DNA of 64,000 nucleotides from Brachypodius melanocephalos (GCA_013398615.1 VZSR01003798.1:8338258-8402257), one strand, 5' to 3'. Positions 51,001-61,932 are shown, counted from the stretch's first letter. Notes: generated by a model from the letters alone, not told the origin. Made by a program: numbers and translations.

Positions 51001-54000
51001 AAATTTCCACTCTAATTTCCTTCTACATTTCCAATCCTTTAATTATAATTTTCAAGCTTTGCATCTGTGCAATAGAGAAAGTTATTCCTTTGTTCTGCAG
51101 AATGAAATTGTGTGTACATTCCACTTGTTGGAAAAATAAAGCTTATTAAAAGACTTGATATAATTACAGTACTTTAGTATAGTCATATTAAGGGTAGTAG
51201 GATTAACGGGCAAAAGACAAGGGTATTATTTTCATGAAGTTTTGCTAAATTTCTTTTCAATAAAGTCTGATATGTGTTAATTTGGGAGATAATTAAAATG
51301 CATCTTTTACAACTACCTTTTTAAGTTGAACAATGATAATTTAAAATTGTGATTCACTGATTATTTCAGAAGTTTATTTTTCTCTGTTATATATACTTTG
51401 TGTCTATATATTATATTATTATAAGTGTTGCTAGAAAAGCTTTAGGAGACACAGACTGTGACAAGCACAAACGAAGGGAAATGCTGAAAACCTGGAAAAG
51501 CAGTTGTTTCTTCTTAGGGATTCTTTCAAGTAATTTTTTAAGTCAGCAACAGACCTCATTTCAAGGGTGTGCCTTTGATATGTTAGCAGGATCCTTCTAG
51601 TTTCCAGAAGCAATAATGTGACTTGAGAGAGGTTCAGTTCAATATTTAGAATAGATGGGAATTCTACTCCTTTTGTTACAGCTGCTTTCATATATGTAAA
51701 ACAAAATGCCCTCCTTTTACTTGTTCCTGTTTTGGCATGTGCAGTCTTCTACACATACACAGGAAAGCAAAATAAACACATGCACCATATAGAAGAAGGT
51801 TCTTAGAGAAAGCTATGAAATGCAAAATTTGGTGTGGTGTATCTTTCTTGTCCAAGTACACAAATTAAATAGAAAAAATAGTTTTAAAGGTCAATGGTTT
51901 GTGGAACATGTGCAAAGGAAAAGGAATGAAAAAAATGTTGAAATCTCAATTAACTTATCATCGTGACAGCTTTTTTCATTGTGCAGATTTCTGTTACTTC
52001 TTGCAGAAAAAGGAAGTACTCTTTTGTAATTTTGTCTGAAGGGAATGTAAAAGATGAATTTATGGAATGTACTGTACCTTAGTGAACCTAGCAGGGTTGC
52101 CTGTGGAAGGGCTTCAGTCCAGGCAAGTCACAGAATATTACATATGCAGAGAGGCAGAAGACTCGAACTGCATTATTGTTTGATATCTTGTGGTAGAAAT
52201 GAATCCGCAATAAACTACACCTTTTATTCCCCCAACCTTTCTATAAGAAATTTATGGCTTTTTATTGTTAGATGGAAGTATTTTAGCATCTAAGTGAAAA
52301 TATATCCTCCATTAAAATTAAGCAATTGACACTGCGTATGTTATTGATGTGTATTTTATGACTTTATGGGGAGCACAGAGCTTTTCTCAAAACACAGGAT
52401 TTTGCAATGGCTCCTTTAAAAGATTAAAGGCAAAGTGATTCAGAGATTTCAAGAGCCTTGTTGCCACTTGTTCCAATCCTTCAAATGCAGGCAAACCTCA
52501 GCATCAAGTCACTGCAGTTTGGAGATGTGGATGTAAGGTAACTCCTGGATAAGCCAGATACTGAGACTTTAAAATCTCACTCCAAATCCATTACTGTGAA
52601 GCACTAGACATCCAAATGTCATGAACACGCTTGTTTATTGTAACCTTTTGTATGCAATGTCGTCTTCTGTCCTGAATCACCCAGATTCTTCAAGTCTAAA
52701 GAAATGCCTGTTGCAAATCTCAGTGAAATTAACTTTCTGCTATGTACTTTTGAGTTTAAATATTTCTTGCATCCATCTTTCATAGCAAGTTTTTGGACAA
52801 TCAGGCTTCCTTGTATGTTTTCTGAAGGGCTAGTGTGGGAATGCCTGCTTCCTTTATTCTTAAAATCTTATCTTAATTTCTTACAGATACTTTGAGGAGT
52901 GAAGGTCCCCATTTTGCATAAAACCTTAGGAGAGGGAACATTAATTTTAAAGCAGAAAAATGCTGACATTTTATAATTGTATGCTCTAACTCGTTTTCTT
53001 TAGTATTCCAATGAAGACTTTCTGCACATCAATTTCTTTGCTTTCCCTCCCTCAATAAAGGTTCTGTTTATGCAGAACCGTTCTCAGTGCTAGATCCAAC
53101 CAATGGAGAATCCTGCAAAGGCTTTGCTCTGTAGCAAGTCCCTCTGGAGCTTTAACTAGGACCTCCAAGTTGTCTGTTTTCCTTCTCCAACAGATGGGCA
53201 CATACAGAAGAAATCATATATTCCAGGAAGCAAGTTTGTATCACCCCATTGATTAGGGACATCTGAATACTAATTTGATTTACATTATAGATGACCTTGG
53301 TGTGAGAGTAAAGTGATGTACAAATTGAACTGTGCAACTAGTTACTCTCTGTGTGCTCTATTTTGCTCTCAAGCATTACCCTTACAAAATGCGATTGTTT
53401 AGTCTTTGAAGAGTTGGAGTACTTTTTGGTGAACTTTCTTACTGAGGAGCATTAGTGAACTCCTGTGTCTGACAGAATACAGATATTCCATGTGAATTCT
53501 GGATGTGTAGGGCATGGCATCTATGCAGAGCTGATGGATTGCTTATTAGAACTTGCTATATGGCAGTATGGAGTTCCAGCAAAACTGCAAGAGAGGGGGT
53601 CTTTCATCTGTACATCTTTGTTCTCAAACCTTCCTGAGAAAATGATCACAGCTTAGATGAATTCATAATTTATAGCAATAATTGTTATGAAGGTGCTTCA
53701 GCCTAGATAAATCCACAGAAGTGTTGCTATGTATATTGTTAAATATTCTGCTTCCATGTTACTGTAGTGTTTCTGCTGGTGACTTGACTCTTCCAGGCAG
53801 AGGTAGCCTTGTATAACTCAGACTTTGCCTGGATTACTTATATTGCACGTTGATAGGTCTGTGCTGGTATGTTAACTCTGTCTTCATGTGGATTTTATGG
53901 GGGTACTGTAGTGTATAATCTGCACACTCTGAACGATGCTTATATATTACATATATTACCTTTCATGCTTTCCATTGATCTCCAGGCTATCCGGTGCACT

Positions 54001-57000
54001 CTCGTGAACTGTAGTTGTCAGTGTTTCAAACCTGGGAAAATAAATCAGCGACAATGTGACCAATGCCGGCATGGATGGGTAGCACATGGTAATATTTATT
54101 TTTACAATCTATAGAAAACCATTTAGCATCCTCATAACTATTATATGCTTTTTATGTCACTCCTCAACCCCCACCCCAATATTAGTTGCATTCCATTTTC
54201 TTTCTTGAGACTCAAGTTCATTTACGTTTTGTGATTTTTATTTTCAGCCCTGAGCAAACTAAGGATTCCAAACCTCTACCCATCAAGCCAAGTAGAAATA
54301 GTTCAATCCAATGTTGTCTTTGATATCAGTAGCCTCATGTTGTACGGAACCCAAGCCATTCCCGTGCGCCTTAAAATTCTGCTCGATCGGCTTTTCAGTG
54401 TTCTGAAGCAGGAAGAGGTGATACAGATTCTCCATGCTCTGGATTGGACACTGCAGGATTATATACGTGGATATGTGCTACAGGTATTTAGAGAGGCTTT
54501 TAAATTAGAAATATGACAGTTAAGTAGTTTTCTAGCTTAATCTTCTCAGTAGTTCACAATGTGTTAATGGTGTGCATCTGAAAGGCAGTAATAGACCTGT
54601 ACAAGCTTAATGCCACAAAAGAAAAGGTGGGTTTCTAGTGGTTGCTCTCTTTCTTAGTTGGAATTAATTGAAATCTTTCTACTTGCTCAAAACTAACAAC
54701 AAAGGTAAGCAAAAGATAAAAATAAAAAGTTACTGGTAATGTATCAAAGTGAAGGCTTTAGAATTTGTTTCTAGTATTATTTAAACAGTGAGTTTATTTT
54801 ATACAGCAGAATAATACATTGAGAAATAAACTTACTATTATTTAAAACACCAGGGACAATATTTATCTCAGGTAGTGCTACCAACCTTGCTGGAGCTGAA
54901 GCCAGAGTGTATTTGGCCCTGCGTGCTTACACTGATGTTAGTCCTTGCTGCTGTGGAAGTTACCTTTTATGTAAAGTAACATTATGATCTTACATTATGA
55001 CATGAATCAATATTTAATGGTCTTGATAATCTTGCTTTTTAGTGTTAGGATTAAAAATATGGAATCAATTACCTTGAACCTCTATCACATGAAAAATTTA
55101 TAATGCTACGTTCTTCATCATCTTAGAAACTCTTACATGCACTGTGAAAAATCTCAGTAGGCCATCAAATACATGTTCTGTGATAAAATATTTATTGTAG
55201 TTATTGGGAAAAGTTAGGCATAGCTAGAGTTTGAAAGAACTCCAACACTAGTGTAATTACAGCTGTGCTCTGTGAAAACTGGCAATAGATCAATATAGGT
55301 TCATTTGTTCTCTGATCTTAGTTGCTTGGAAGATTATTAAACTTGCAATGAAAGAATACTTGACTTAAATGAGGAGCTAAATCTTGGTCTGATTGCTCCA
55401 TCTCTGCTGTCTGTGCTTACAGGATACTGTCTGTTGTTCAAATAACGTGTCTTAATTTTTGTGGAAAAAATAGTTTATTGGAAAGTATTAGTGTCAGTTC
55501 AGGAAGAAATAATATCACCAGTGTGGTAAAATTTGGAAGAAATTATTGCAGAATTTGCATTAATCTCATTAAATGGAGTGTTTTTTAATTTTTTGCTAGA
55601 GAAGAAATTCCAGTCCCTGGAAAAAAATTAGAGATTTGAGGGGAAGTGTTTTTTGTTTGGCTCAACTAATGTCTAACTCATTTAAATATTTTTGGTTTTA
55701 GGATGCTTCAGGAAAGGTGCTGGATCACTGGAGCATAATGACCACTGAAGAAGAACTGGCTACTTTGCAGCAGTTTCTTCGCTTTGGAGAAACTAAGTCC
55801 ATTGTAGAGTTAATGGCAATTCAAGAGAAAGAAGGGCAGTCGATCATAATACCGCCACCAACTGCCAATTTGGATATTAGGGCATTCATTGAGAGCTGCA
55901 ACCCACACAGTCCTAATTTTTCTGCTTCCTTGGACAAAATGAGTCCCACCAACATTCATCCCTTTGAGAATATTGTAAATAATATGGCTTTCATGCTGCC
56001 GTTTCAGTTTTTCAGTCCAGTGCCTCCACCTTTGATAGGTTCACCACCAGAAAGACATTTGATTGAGCAAGGTCAAGAACATAGCAATGAAACCAAACAA
56101 GATCTTCAGATACCATTTTCTGAAAGCAGTTTCTTAACTTCTAGTTCTGCACCATTTCAAGTTGAAAATGAGAGGAGCATAAATGGTCCAGATGTCACTA
56201 AAACAGAAGATGATGCCCTTTTAAGTGATTCCAGTTCACATAATACAGCAGCCAAGCTTGAAATGGCAGCACTATCTCCAGAAAACAAAATGAAATCTGT
56301 TGAAAAAAATGCTGGGCCGAGGAAAGGGCGTGTCTTCTGCACTGCGTGTGAAAAAACATTTTATGACAAAGGTACTTTGAAAATACATTACAATGCTGTT
56401 CATCTGAAGATAAAGCACAAATGCACCATTGAGGGCTGCAATATGGTGTTTAGCTCATTGCGTAGTCGAAATCGTCATAGTGCAAATCCTAACCCCAGAC
56501 TCCATATGCCAATGAACAGAAATAACAGGGATAAAGATCTAAGAAATGGTTTGACCATTGCTGGACCTGGAGATAGTAAAAGGACAGAATTCACAATTTT
56601 AACTCCGGATAGCAGAACTATTTCCAGCTATGCCAGCTCTTGTACAGATTCAAAAGGCCAGGCTGGATTTTCCAGTATTGGACATAACGGTGTCCTCTTT
56701 CCAAACCTGAAGACAGTACAGCCTGTTCTTCCTTTTTACCGTAGTCCAGTCACACCAGCTGAGCTTGCCAATACTCCAGGTACTCTTCCTTCTCTGCCTC
56801 TTGTTTCTTCCTCAATACCAGAGCAGCTTGTTTCCAATGAATTGCCATTTGACATGCTCCCCAAGAAGAAATCTCGTAAGTCCAGTATGCCCATTAAGAT
56901 AGAGAAAGAAGTTGTTGAGACACCCAATGAAAGTAGCGATGTTGCCAGTTCTGAAGATGATTCACGCCTGCAGGGGGTAAGCGATGGAGAGCTTGAGACC

Positions 57001-60000
57001 TGTGAGCATAAGATAGAGAAGCGGGTGACCGACAGGGTGGAAAAGCACCCCCATTCAGGTAATTCATGGAAATCTCTCTCTGGGGTAGAGGGCCCAAAGT
57101 ATTTTGAATCTGTCTTTGCGCCAAATAACAAATACATCGAGGATATCTCTGAGAATGAATTGCAACACTGTGAGAAAGAGGTTAAACCAGAAGAAAACCA
57201 ACCATTAAAAATAGTTTCCCATGAGATTATATATGAAGATCCAAAACACCACCACAGTGATGTTATAAAACCAATGACTGAACCCCCCATGTATATTAAA
57301 GAGCAGTCAAAGCACAGGATTCCTAAAAATGACTGCCCTGAATTGCAACACCACTTGCTGACCGGGGGCTTTTTCAGCACTTTGTCAAACAGGGGTGCTG
57401 CCATTCCTTGTTTTGAAGACTCTAAAGATATGGATCATGTCAGTCAACATGCACTAGGGATTCAGAAGGAAGAAAGCCGCTTTCATTGCGACATCTGTAA
57501 GAAGACTTTTAAAAACCCTTACAGTGTAAAAATGCATTTCAAAAATGTACATCTCAAAGAAATGCATATTTGCACAGTTGAGGGCTGTAATGCTGCTTTC
57601 CCTTCTCGTAGAAGTCGAGACAGGTAAGAAAATTATAAACAAAATTGTATTTATTTTACCATCACAATGGAGCCTAATTTGAAATTAAAATAAGTGTTTG
57701 AGGAATGGAGCCTGCAAATATTTTCTGTGTATCCTCATATAACAGGTATGATAACTTATCAGAACGTTCTTGAAATGAAAATCCATTGAAAGAAACATTT
57801 CCTTTCCACTAGACTACAAGGTATTAAATAAAGCCGTGAAAATTTCATAACTGATAAAGACTGCAGTAGTTGAAAGAATACTTTAGTACATAAAGGGAAA
57901 GTCATAAGGGTATGAATTCAGGAATTTTCCAGTAGATGCATGTGTGAACTTACATGTTTAATATGTACTTTCATGTGTATTTTATTGTATACAGTGTTTT
58001 TTAATGAAAAAGCAATGAGGTCAGTTCAGGAAATCTTCACTTGCCCGTGTCCTTTCTTTACTCAAGCATTTGGAACAGACTGGTGAGAAAAAGCCCATAA
58101 GAAAAGCAAGATTAGTCTTTGTCAGCCCAGAATTAACATTAGGCAGTGGTAGTCAAACTAATACTATCTAGTGTGTATCCACATCAGTAGTGCCTTTCTG
58201 TGAGATTAAATACTAATTTCTCAACTAAAGCATGAGCTTGATTCAGTTTAATGTTCATTTCAGTACTGTATTGCTGTAATTCATTTTATTTCAGCCTGTT
58301 TTGCATATAAACTGAGAAACAAGAGCTGAAGCTTTATTGTTGACCATCAGTAATGTACCTGGAGCGATAACAAACCTATTCAAGTGCAATGAAGTGTTAC
58401 AAGTTTTCCAAGTCTGTAGTGGTGTTAGAGCAGCTTTTGGCTACAGGAAGCATGCCTGGATAGTAGTTAAGAGTGACACGAGGTTTAGATTGTCTGTAAT
58501 CTGCTAGGAGTGCTGGAGCCAGCTGATGCAATCCAGAGAGAGGATGAGCTGGTCTCTGAGGACTGGCTGCCGCATCTGAGGTGCACAGATTCATCTGCTG
58601 CTGGCAGGGCTTCATCTGCTGCCTGCATCTTCCCAGATGTGAATTCCTCTCCACTGTAATTGCGATATGGGCCACAGGAAAGAAGGCCAGCAGTAAGATT
58701 TGCGTTCACATGCCACAAATTCCTTCCCACACCAATGTGTTGAGATAAGTTTTGACATAGGTGCTTTTGGAAGATGAGTTTAAAAAAAAAAAAAAAGGCC
58801 AAGTGAGCTCAAAAGACATTTCACAAGCTTTGTACAAAACAATAGTTATTTGGAATAACTTTGCAGAAGTTTCCAGACTTTAACATAGAATAGTGTGACT
58901 ACAAGTACTAAATACTTCTGTGCCTTTTTGAACAATTCTTGGTTCTGATTAAACCATGATGGCAAGGAGAAAGACAAATGTTTTGCCAATATTACAATAA
59001 ACTCAGCCTTCTAGACAGAGTCTGTAAGTTCCCAGTAACCTGATTGATAATATTCAATGAGAAGCAGTGGTTCTGTATGTCTTGGTGGTTTTAAACTGAA
59101 CCTAGAAATGCCCATTTGAAAACTGCAAGTTGCATATAATCCAATTTTTCAAGGAAACTCATGTCAAGAAAAGGGTCTGTACTGATATGTACAGCTGCAT
59201 CCTGGACATGGTTACAGTACTTGAGATTGTCAACATTTTTTCCAGGCTCAGATGTCAATCCTTTCCTGCTTTGTTCATTGGGAAAGAATCTTGTTTCTTA
59301 CCCACCTCAGTCCATTCTCTGATCTCACTTTTGTTTACAGTCTGTCCTCCACCTCTTTTAGGCTTAGCACTAGATCTAGCAGAGCAGACAGCTGTCTGTT
59401 CTGCTAGATCTAGTGCTAAGCCTAAAAGAGGAGTATATACTAAGAGAGGAATATATCCCCAATGCAGGAGAGAATCTGAAACATTGATTACTGGAGAATT
59501 ATTGCATAGAATCTGATATATGCCAGTGCAAGCAAGTTCAGAAATCTAGTCACATGTGTAAATTGTCCATGTACACTCCCAGAGTGGCAATTGGTCAAAT
59601 CTGAAGTACACAATTCATGCATGCTACTAAATATTGATTTCCTTTTCTTTGTTTATGATCATTATGAAAGAGCTGTTAAGTGAGGTGAAACACTTTCTTG
59701 CTAAGCTTGTCTTTGTTCTTCTAGACATAGTTCAAACCTAAATCTTCATCATAAGCTTCTGACTAAAGATACACTGGAATTCAACAACCATTTCAATGCA
59801 ACATACCTCTTGAAAGACATGGCTAAGGAGTTTTGCCAAGATGTCTCTATAAAACAACACATTGGACATACTTCTGTAATCTTCAAAGGAATGAACAGAG
59901 CAGGCAGCTACGTTTTTCCAATGAGCAAAATTGCAGAACCCTGTCCTGAGAGTTACGGATACGATCCATTAAATGATGGAGCTGTTCTGGATCTAAGCAC

Positions 60001-60406
60001 TACTTCCAGCGTTAAATCTGAGAGCAGTGCTCATTCTTCCTGGGATTCTGACGGAGGAAGTGAAATATGCACCATGCCCTTGGATGATAGTGATGAAAGC
60101 TGTGAAGGACCCAGCCTAATGCCCAACGATGAACTCTACCAAGACTGTACTTTAATTGAGAAAGCAAATCAAAACTTTATAAATTTACCTTCCAGTTTGC
60201 CAATAACTTGTCATATATGTCAAAAAGCATACAGTAATAAAGGAACTTTCAGGGCTCATTACAAAACTGTGCATCTCCGCCAGCTCCACAAATGCAAAGT
60301 CCCAGGTTGCAACACAATGTTTTCATCTGTTCGCAGTCGGAACAGGCACAGTCAAAACCCCAATCTGCACAAAAGTCTGGCTGGGTCACCAACTAGCTTA
60401 CAGTAA
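41994..60406 (+). CDS. BNC1: basonuclin 1 gene, span of five coding exons (join 41994-42002, 53986-54088, 54248-54483, 55702-57623, 59725-60406)
   Basis: The five exons join in frame to 2,952 nt: 983 residues plus TAA. BNC1 is a nuclear/nucleolar zinc-finger transcription factor of basal keratinocytes and germ cells that acts on rDNA and RNA polymerase II promoters (family knowledge). Visible protein layout: Cys-rich N-terminus (residues 7-30), conserved N-terminal block to about 160, finger pair 1 (C329-H350, C357-H384), NLS-like PKKKSRK (503-509), acidic/Ser-rich linker, finger pair 2 (C712-H733, C740-H765), Ser-rich stripe after LDLSTTSS (from 845), finger pair 3 (C919-H940, C947-H972), C-terminus ending in Leu-Gln. 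BNC1 rather than its paralogue BNC2 is indicated by the SSWDSD-type serine stripe, the HKSLA...LQ end and the linker sequence. Length is close to human BNC1 (994). All introns are GT-AG. No other gene shares the window; in mammals the neighbours are SH3GL3 and HDGFL3, neither seen here. Confidence 0.96.
42659..42720. other. assembly gap (28 N) flanked by G-runs, in intron 1
   Basis: Fourteen G (42659-42672), 28 N (42673-42700), then GGGTTTAAGTATGTGTGTGT; further G-runs follow at 42724-42729 and 42735-42737. The bounded G-tracts suggest a G-quadruplex or long homopolymer that blocked sequencing. The true length is unknown. Confidence 0.9.
43041..43088. repeat. pyrimidine (T-rich) tract in BNC1 intron 1
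   Basis: Almost uninterrupted T with scattered C over about 48 bases, ending TTTTTTAG. Low-complexity sequence; resembles a splice-acceptor tract but no exon is evident after it. Confidence 0.8.
46546..46590. repeat. GT/CA microsatellite with inverted halves
   Basis: (GT)4 at 46546-46554 is followed by CTCACACT and an about 30-bp (CA)n tract with one G interruption. The GT and CA halves are complementary, so it can form a hairpin, and alternating purine-pyrimidine sequence favours Z-DNA. Lies in BNC1 intron 1. Confidence 0.9.
53986..54088 (+). CDS. BNC1: BNC1 coding exon 2, Cys-rich N-terminus
   Basis: Residues 4-37 plus the first base of codon 38 (Ala). Acceptor CTCCAG ends at 53985; donor GTAATA starts at 54089. 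The exon encodes AIRCTLVNCSCQCF, KPGKINQRQCDQC and RHGWVAH, the near-invariant start of basonuclins, with cysteines at 7, 12, 14, 16, 27 and 30 and a histidine at 37 that could form a metal-binding knuckle (inference). The frame stays open for 117 nt upstream into intron 1, from ATG 53869, so the 5' edge is set by the acceptor and by homology rather than by a stop. Confidence 0.93.
54089..54247 (+). other. BNC1 intron 2 (159 bp)
   Basis: Short GT-AG intron; donor GTAATA, acceptor preceded by a T-rich tract ending TTTTCAG. It splits codon 38 (Ala) after its first base. Confidence 0.93.
54248..54483 (+). CDS. BNC1: BNC1 coding exon 3, conserved N-terminal block
   Basis: Second and third bases of codon 38, then residues 39-116. 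The translation begins LSKLRIPNLYPSSQVEIVQ, then VVFDISSLMLYGTQAIPVR, LKILLDRLFSVLKQEEVIQ and ILHALDWTLQDYIRGYVLQ. This block is among the most conserved parts of BNC1 and BNC2 and has no assigned enzymatic function. Acceptor is ATTTTCAG (ends 54247); donor is CAG|GTATTT (54484). The exon ends in phase 0. It is too short and too flanked by introns to appear as a stand-alone long ORF, and was found by joining across the 159-bp intron 2. Confidence 0.95.
54484..55701 (+). other. BNC1 intron 3 (1,218 bp)
   Basis: GT-AG intron in phase 0 between Gln116 and Asp117; donor GTATTT, acceptor TTTGGTTTTAG. AT-rich, nothing else recognised in it. Confidence 0.93.
55702..57623 (+). CDS. BNC1: BNC1 coding exon 4, zinc fingers 1-3 and most of 4
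   Basis: Residues 117-756 plus two bases of codon 757 (1,922 nt). It opens DASGKVLDHWSIM and carries LRFGETKSIVELMAIQEKEG (142-161). Finger 1 uses C329, C332, H345, H350; finger 2 uses C357, C362, H375 and probably H384. The pattern of two fingers joined by HLKIKHKC is the basonuclin hallmark. PKKKSRK at 503-509, followed by Ser510-Ser511, matches the NLS whose flanking serine phosphorylation controls nuclear entry in human BNC1 (family knowledge). The stretch 510-710 is acidic and Ser/His-rich with little order expected. Finger 3 uses C712, C715, H728, H733; finger 4 starts with C740 and C745 but its histidines lie in exon 5. Acceptor TTTTAG ends at 55701; donor CAG|GTAAGA starts at 57624. 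A long antisense ORF here is a shadow. Confidence 0.97.
59352..59431. repeat. 80-bp near-perfect spacer-less palindrome in BNC1 intron 4
   Basis: The 40-bp arms are centred between 59391 and 59392. Pairing each base outward gives 39 Watson-Crick pairs of 40; the exception is 59384 G opposite 59399 T, which is G-U tolerant in RNA. The left arm starts CCTCTTTTAGGCTTAGCACT and the right arm ends with its reverse complement. There is no spacer, no flanking target-site duplication and no recognised element family. In the transcript it would fold as an about 80-nt hairpin. On the DNA it could form a cruciform. Confidence 0.95.
59423..59458. repeat. imperfect 18-bp tandem duplication overlapping the palindrome arm
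   Basis: TAAAAGAGGAGTATATAC (59423-59440) is followed directly by TAAGAGAGGAATATATCC (59441-59458); 15 of 18 positions agree. The first copy overlaps the end of the right palindrome arm. Confidence 0.75.
59725..60406 (+). CDS. BNC1: BNC1 coding exon 5, finger 4 end, serine stripe, fingers 5-6, stop
   Basis: Last base of codon 757 (Arg), residues 758-983, and TAA at 60404-60406. The exon begins with H758 SSNLNLH765, completing finger 4. The serine stripe follows LDLSTTSS (845 onward) with SESSAHSSWDSDGGSE. Fingers 5-6: C919, C922, H935, H940 and C947, C952, H965, H972, linked by HLRQLHKC. The end HKSLAGSPTSLQ matches the BNC1 C-terminus, not BNC2. Acceptor TTCTAG ends at 59724. An internal ATG (59810) opens a long reading frame but is only a methionine within the exon. 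Confidence 0.97.
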
Positions 60407-61926
60407 GATCAGACTGATCTTAATTTATTTCTGCTAAGAATTAATCATTTCAATTAAGGAATGTGTTAACATTATTTAAGCTCATTTGACTTCTAGCTCA
60501 CTCAACAACCATAGTCAAATTCTTTTCTCCTGTGTGTGCTCTCCAGCAGTTTCAGTTAGCAAAGCTTGGTGCTGTAGTTTTTGTGCAATTGTTTGGTTTG
60601 ATGTTGAACAGCTAAAACTTCTGCAAGGAAAAGAAAAAATCTTAGAAATGGGGGAAATACAAAGACATTAACTAAAATATTTCTGATACTTGTGAAGTAT
60701 TACTTGCCACAATAGGAACTTCAAATGAGAGCCATCATTGCTTGTGTTTACATGTTAAATGGGTTGTTGTGTTGTGTAAGAAATGAGTAATGATTGGGGT
60801 GAGTTTCCTCTGGTTGGGTTGAGAATTTTGAGGCTACTATTTCTTTCCTGAGACCTCAGTCTGAAGCTGACTTGCAGTGTTAGTAGAACAGAATATATGC
60901 ATTACTACATCCCAAAATCCAAAGGAGAAAATACAAATTTGGGAAAACTGCATATAGTCCAAATCTTCTGAAAATCCTGCAATCCTTACTCTTTATATTT
61001 GCATTTCACTTCAGTAAAGATTACAGTATTTTGGATTTCATGGAATTTAATACCATTTGCTTTGCAGGAAAAGGGGCTACTTAACTTGTTGGCAGAATAG
61101 CCTGAAAAAATCTGAGACATTCTGATGAATTGTAGTGGTAGAAAAAAGAAATAGGTTAAGCTAAAATTTCTAAACTAAAGCAAAAGCATCCATTAAATAG
61201 GAGGGAAAGTAAGCCCTTTAATTTAAAAAGCACTTTTTGAGTTCTACTTTCAGGAAGAGAAAGGTTTTGTTAAATTAGGGTAGGGGGAAAAAAAAAAAAA
61301 GGGGAAAAAATCCCATGCCATATATCCAAACTGCTTAGAAGTTTGAGGGTGCAATTCTAAGCCTCTGAGAGAAAGATATAAAATGGATGCAGTAGATAGA
61401 TACACCTTTTATGATGCAGCAGTTAGTTTCTCTTACCAGTGGGGGATAAAATGTGTTGCTCTTTATAACAATAGAATGATGCTTATTCTCATTCACTCCT
61501 CTTTTTTTATACGAACATTGTTCAATATCTGTTAAAATGTTTCATATCTTTATAGTTGCCCCTGTAATTAACAGTATTCTGCATTACGTTCTATGCACTT
61601 AAGAAGACTGGCCTTGCATTGTATTTAAAAACACTTTAATATTTAATTTGTAGTCACATCATACAAATGCTGTGTGTGTACTTGTGGTGTGTCCTCTTTC
61701 AGTCATTTGCAAAGAGGAAAAGAAATAAGAAAGCAAGTCTTACAGTACCTTTTTTTTACTTTATTCCACCAGTGGAAATCTGTTGATCAGTTCTAGTATG
61801 CAAGCATGACATTGACAGCACAATCTGTACATATTATACCAAAGTGCTTACAGTATTTGTGGTTTCTAGAATGAGTCTAGTTTTCCAGTATAACTGGATC
61901 TTAGTCTTTATTCATTTCTGTGACTG

Positions 61927-61932
61927 AATAAA
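61927..61932 (+). terminator. possible early polyadenylation signal of BNC1
   Basis: AATAAA in the middle of the 3'UTR, about 1.5 kb after the stop. The downstream sequence lacks a clear GU-rich element, so it is probably minor or unused. Confidence 0.25.

Larger units (their letters stand above)
42003..53985 (+). other. BNC1 intron 1 (about 12 kb)
   Basis: GT-AG intron between the 9-nt coding exon 1 and exon 2. It holds an assembly gap (42673-42700), a long pyrimidine tract (43041-43088), A-rich runs near 45131-45147 and 45258-45286, a CA/GT microsatellite (46546-46590) and a CpG cluster (46765-46867). No coding exon of another gene was recognised on either strand; the ORFs here are short and without family resemblance. 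Large first introns commonly hold enhancers, so regulatory content is likely but not shown. Confidence 0.75.
57624..59724 (+). other. BNC1 intron 4 (2,101 bp), splits zinc finger 4
   Basis: GT-AG intron in phase 2; donor GTAAGA, acceptor CTTCTAG. It interrupts codon 757, just before the first zinc-binding histidine of finger 4. It holds a 14-A run near 58781-58794, a short TTCATCTGCTGC direct repeat near 58590-58625 and the large palindrome at 59352-59431. Retention would add a TAA immediately after Arg757 (57625-57627). Confidence 0.93.

Noticed and set aside
56736..57404. 222-residue minus-strand ORF
   Set aside because: Antisense shadow of BNC1 exon 4 with no family resemblance.
55717..57627. 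Identity as BNC2 instead of BNC1
   Set aside because: The N-terminal AIRCTLVNC is shared with BNC2, but the linker, the SESS..SSWDSD serine stripe and the HKSLAGSPTSLQ C-terminus follow BNC1; BNC2 ends differently and has a longer acidic linker.
55717..57627. Free-standing 636-residue gene starting at 55717
   Set aside because: The first codon is GTG (Val122) inside exon 4 and the apparent stop is in the intron 4 donor; it is an internal exon of BNC1.
59130..59516. 128-residue ORF in intron 4
   Set aside because: Runs through the palindrome, which keeps the frame open by accident; no family match.
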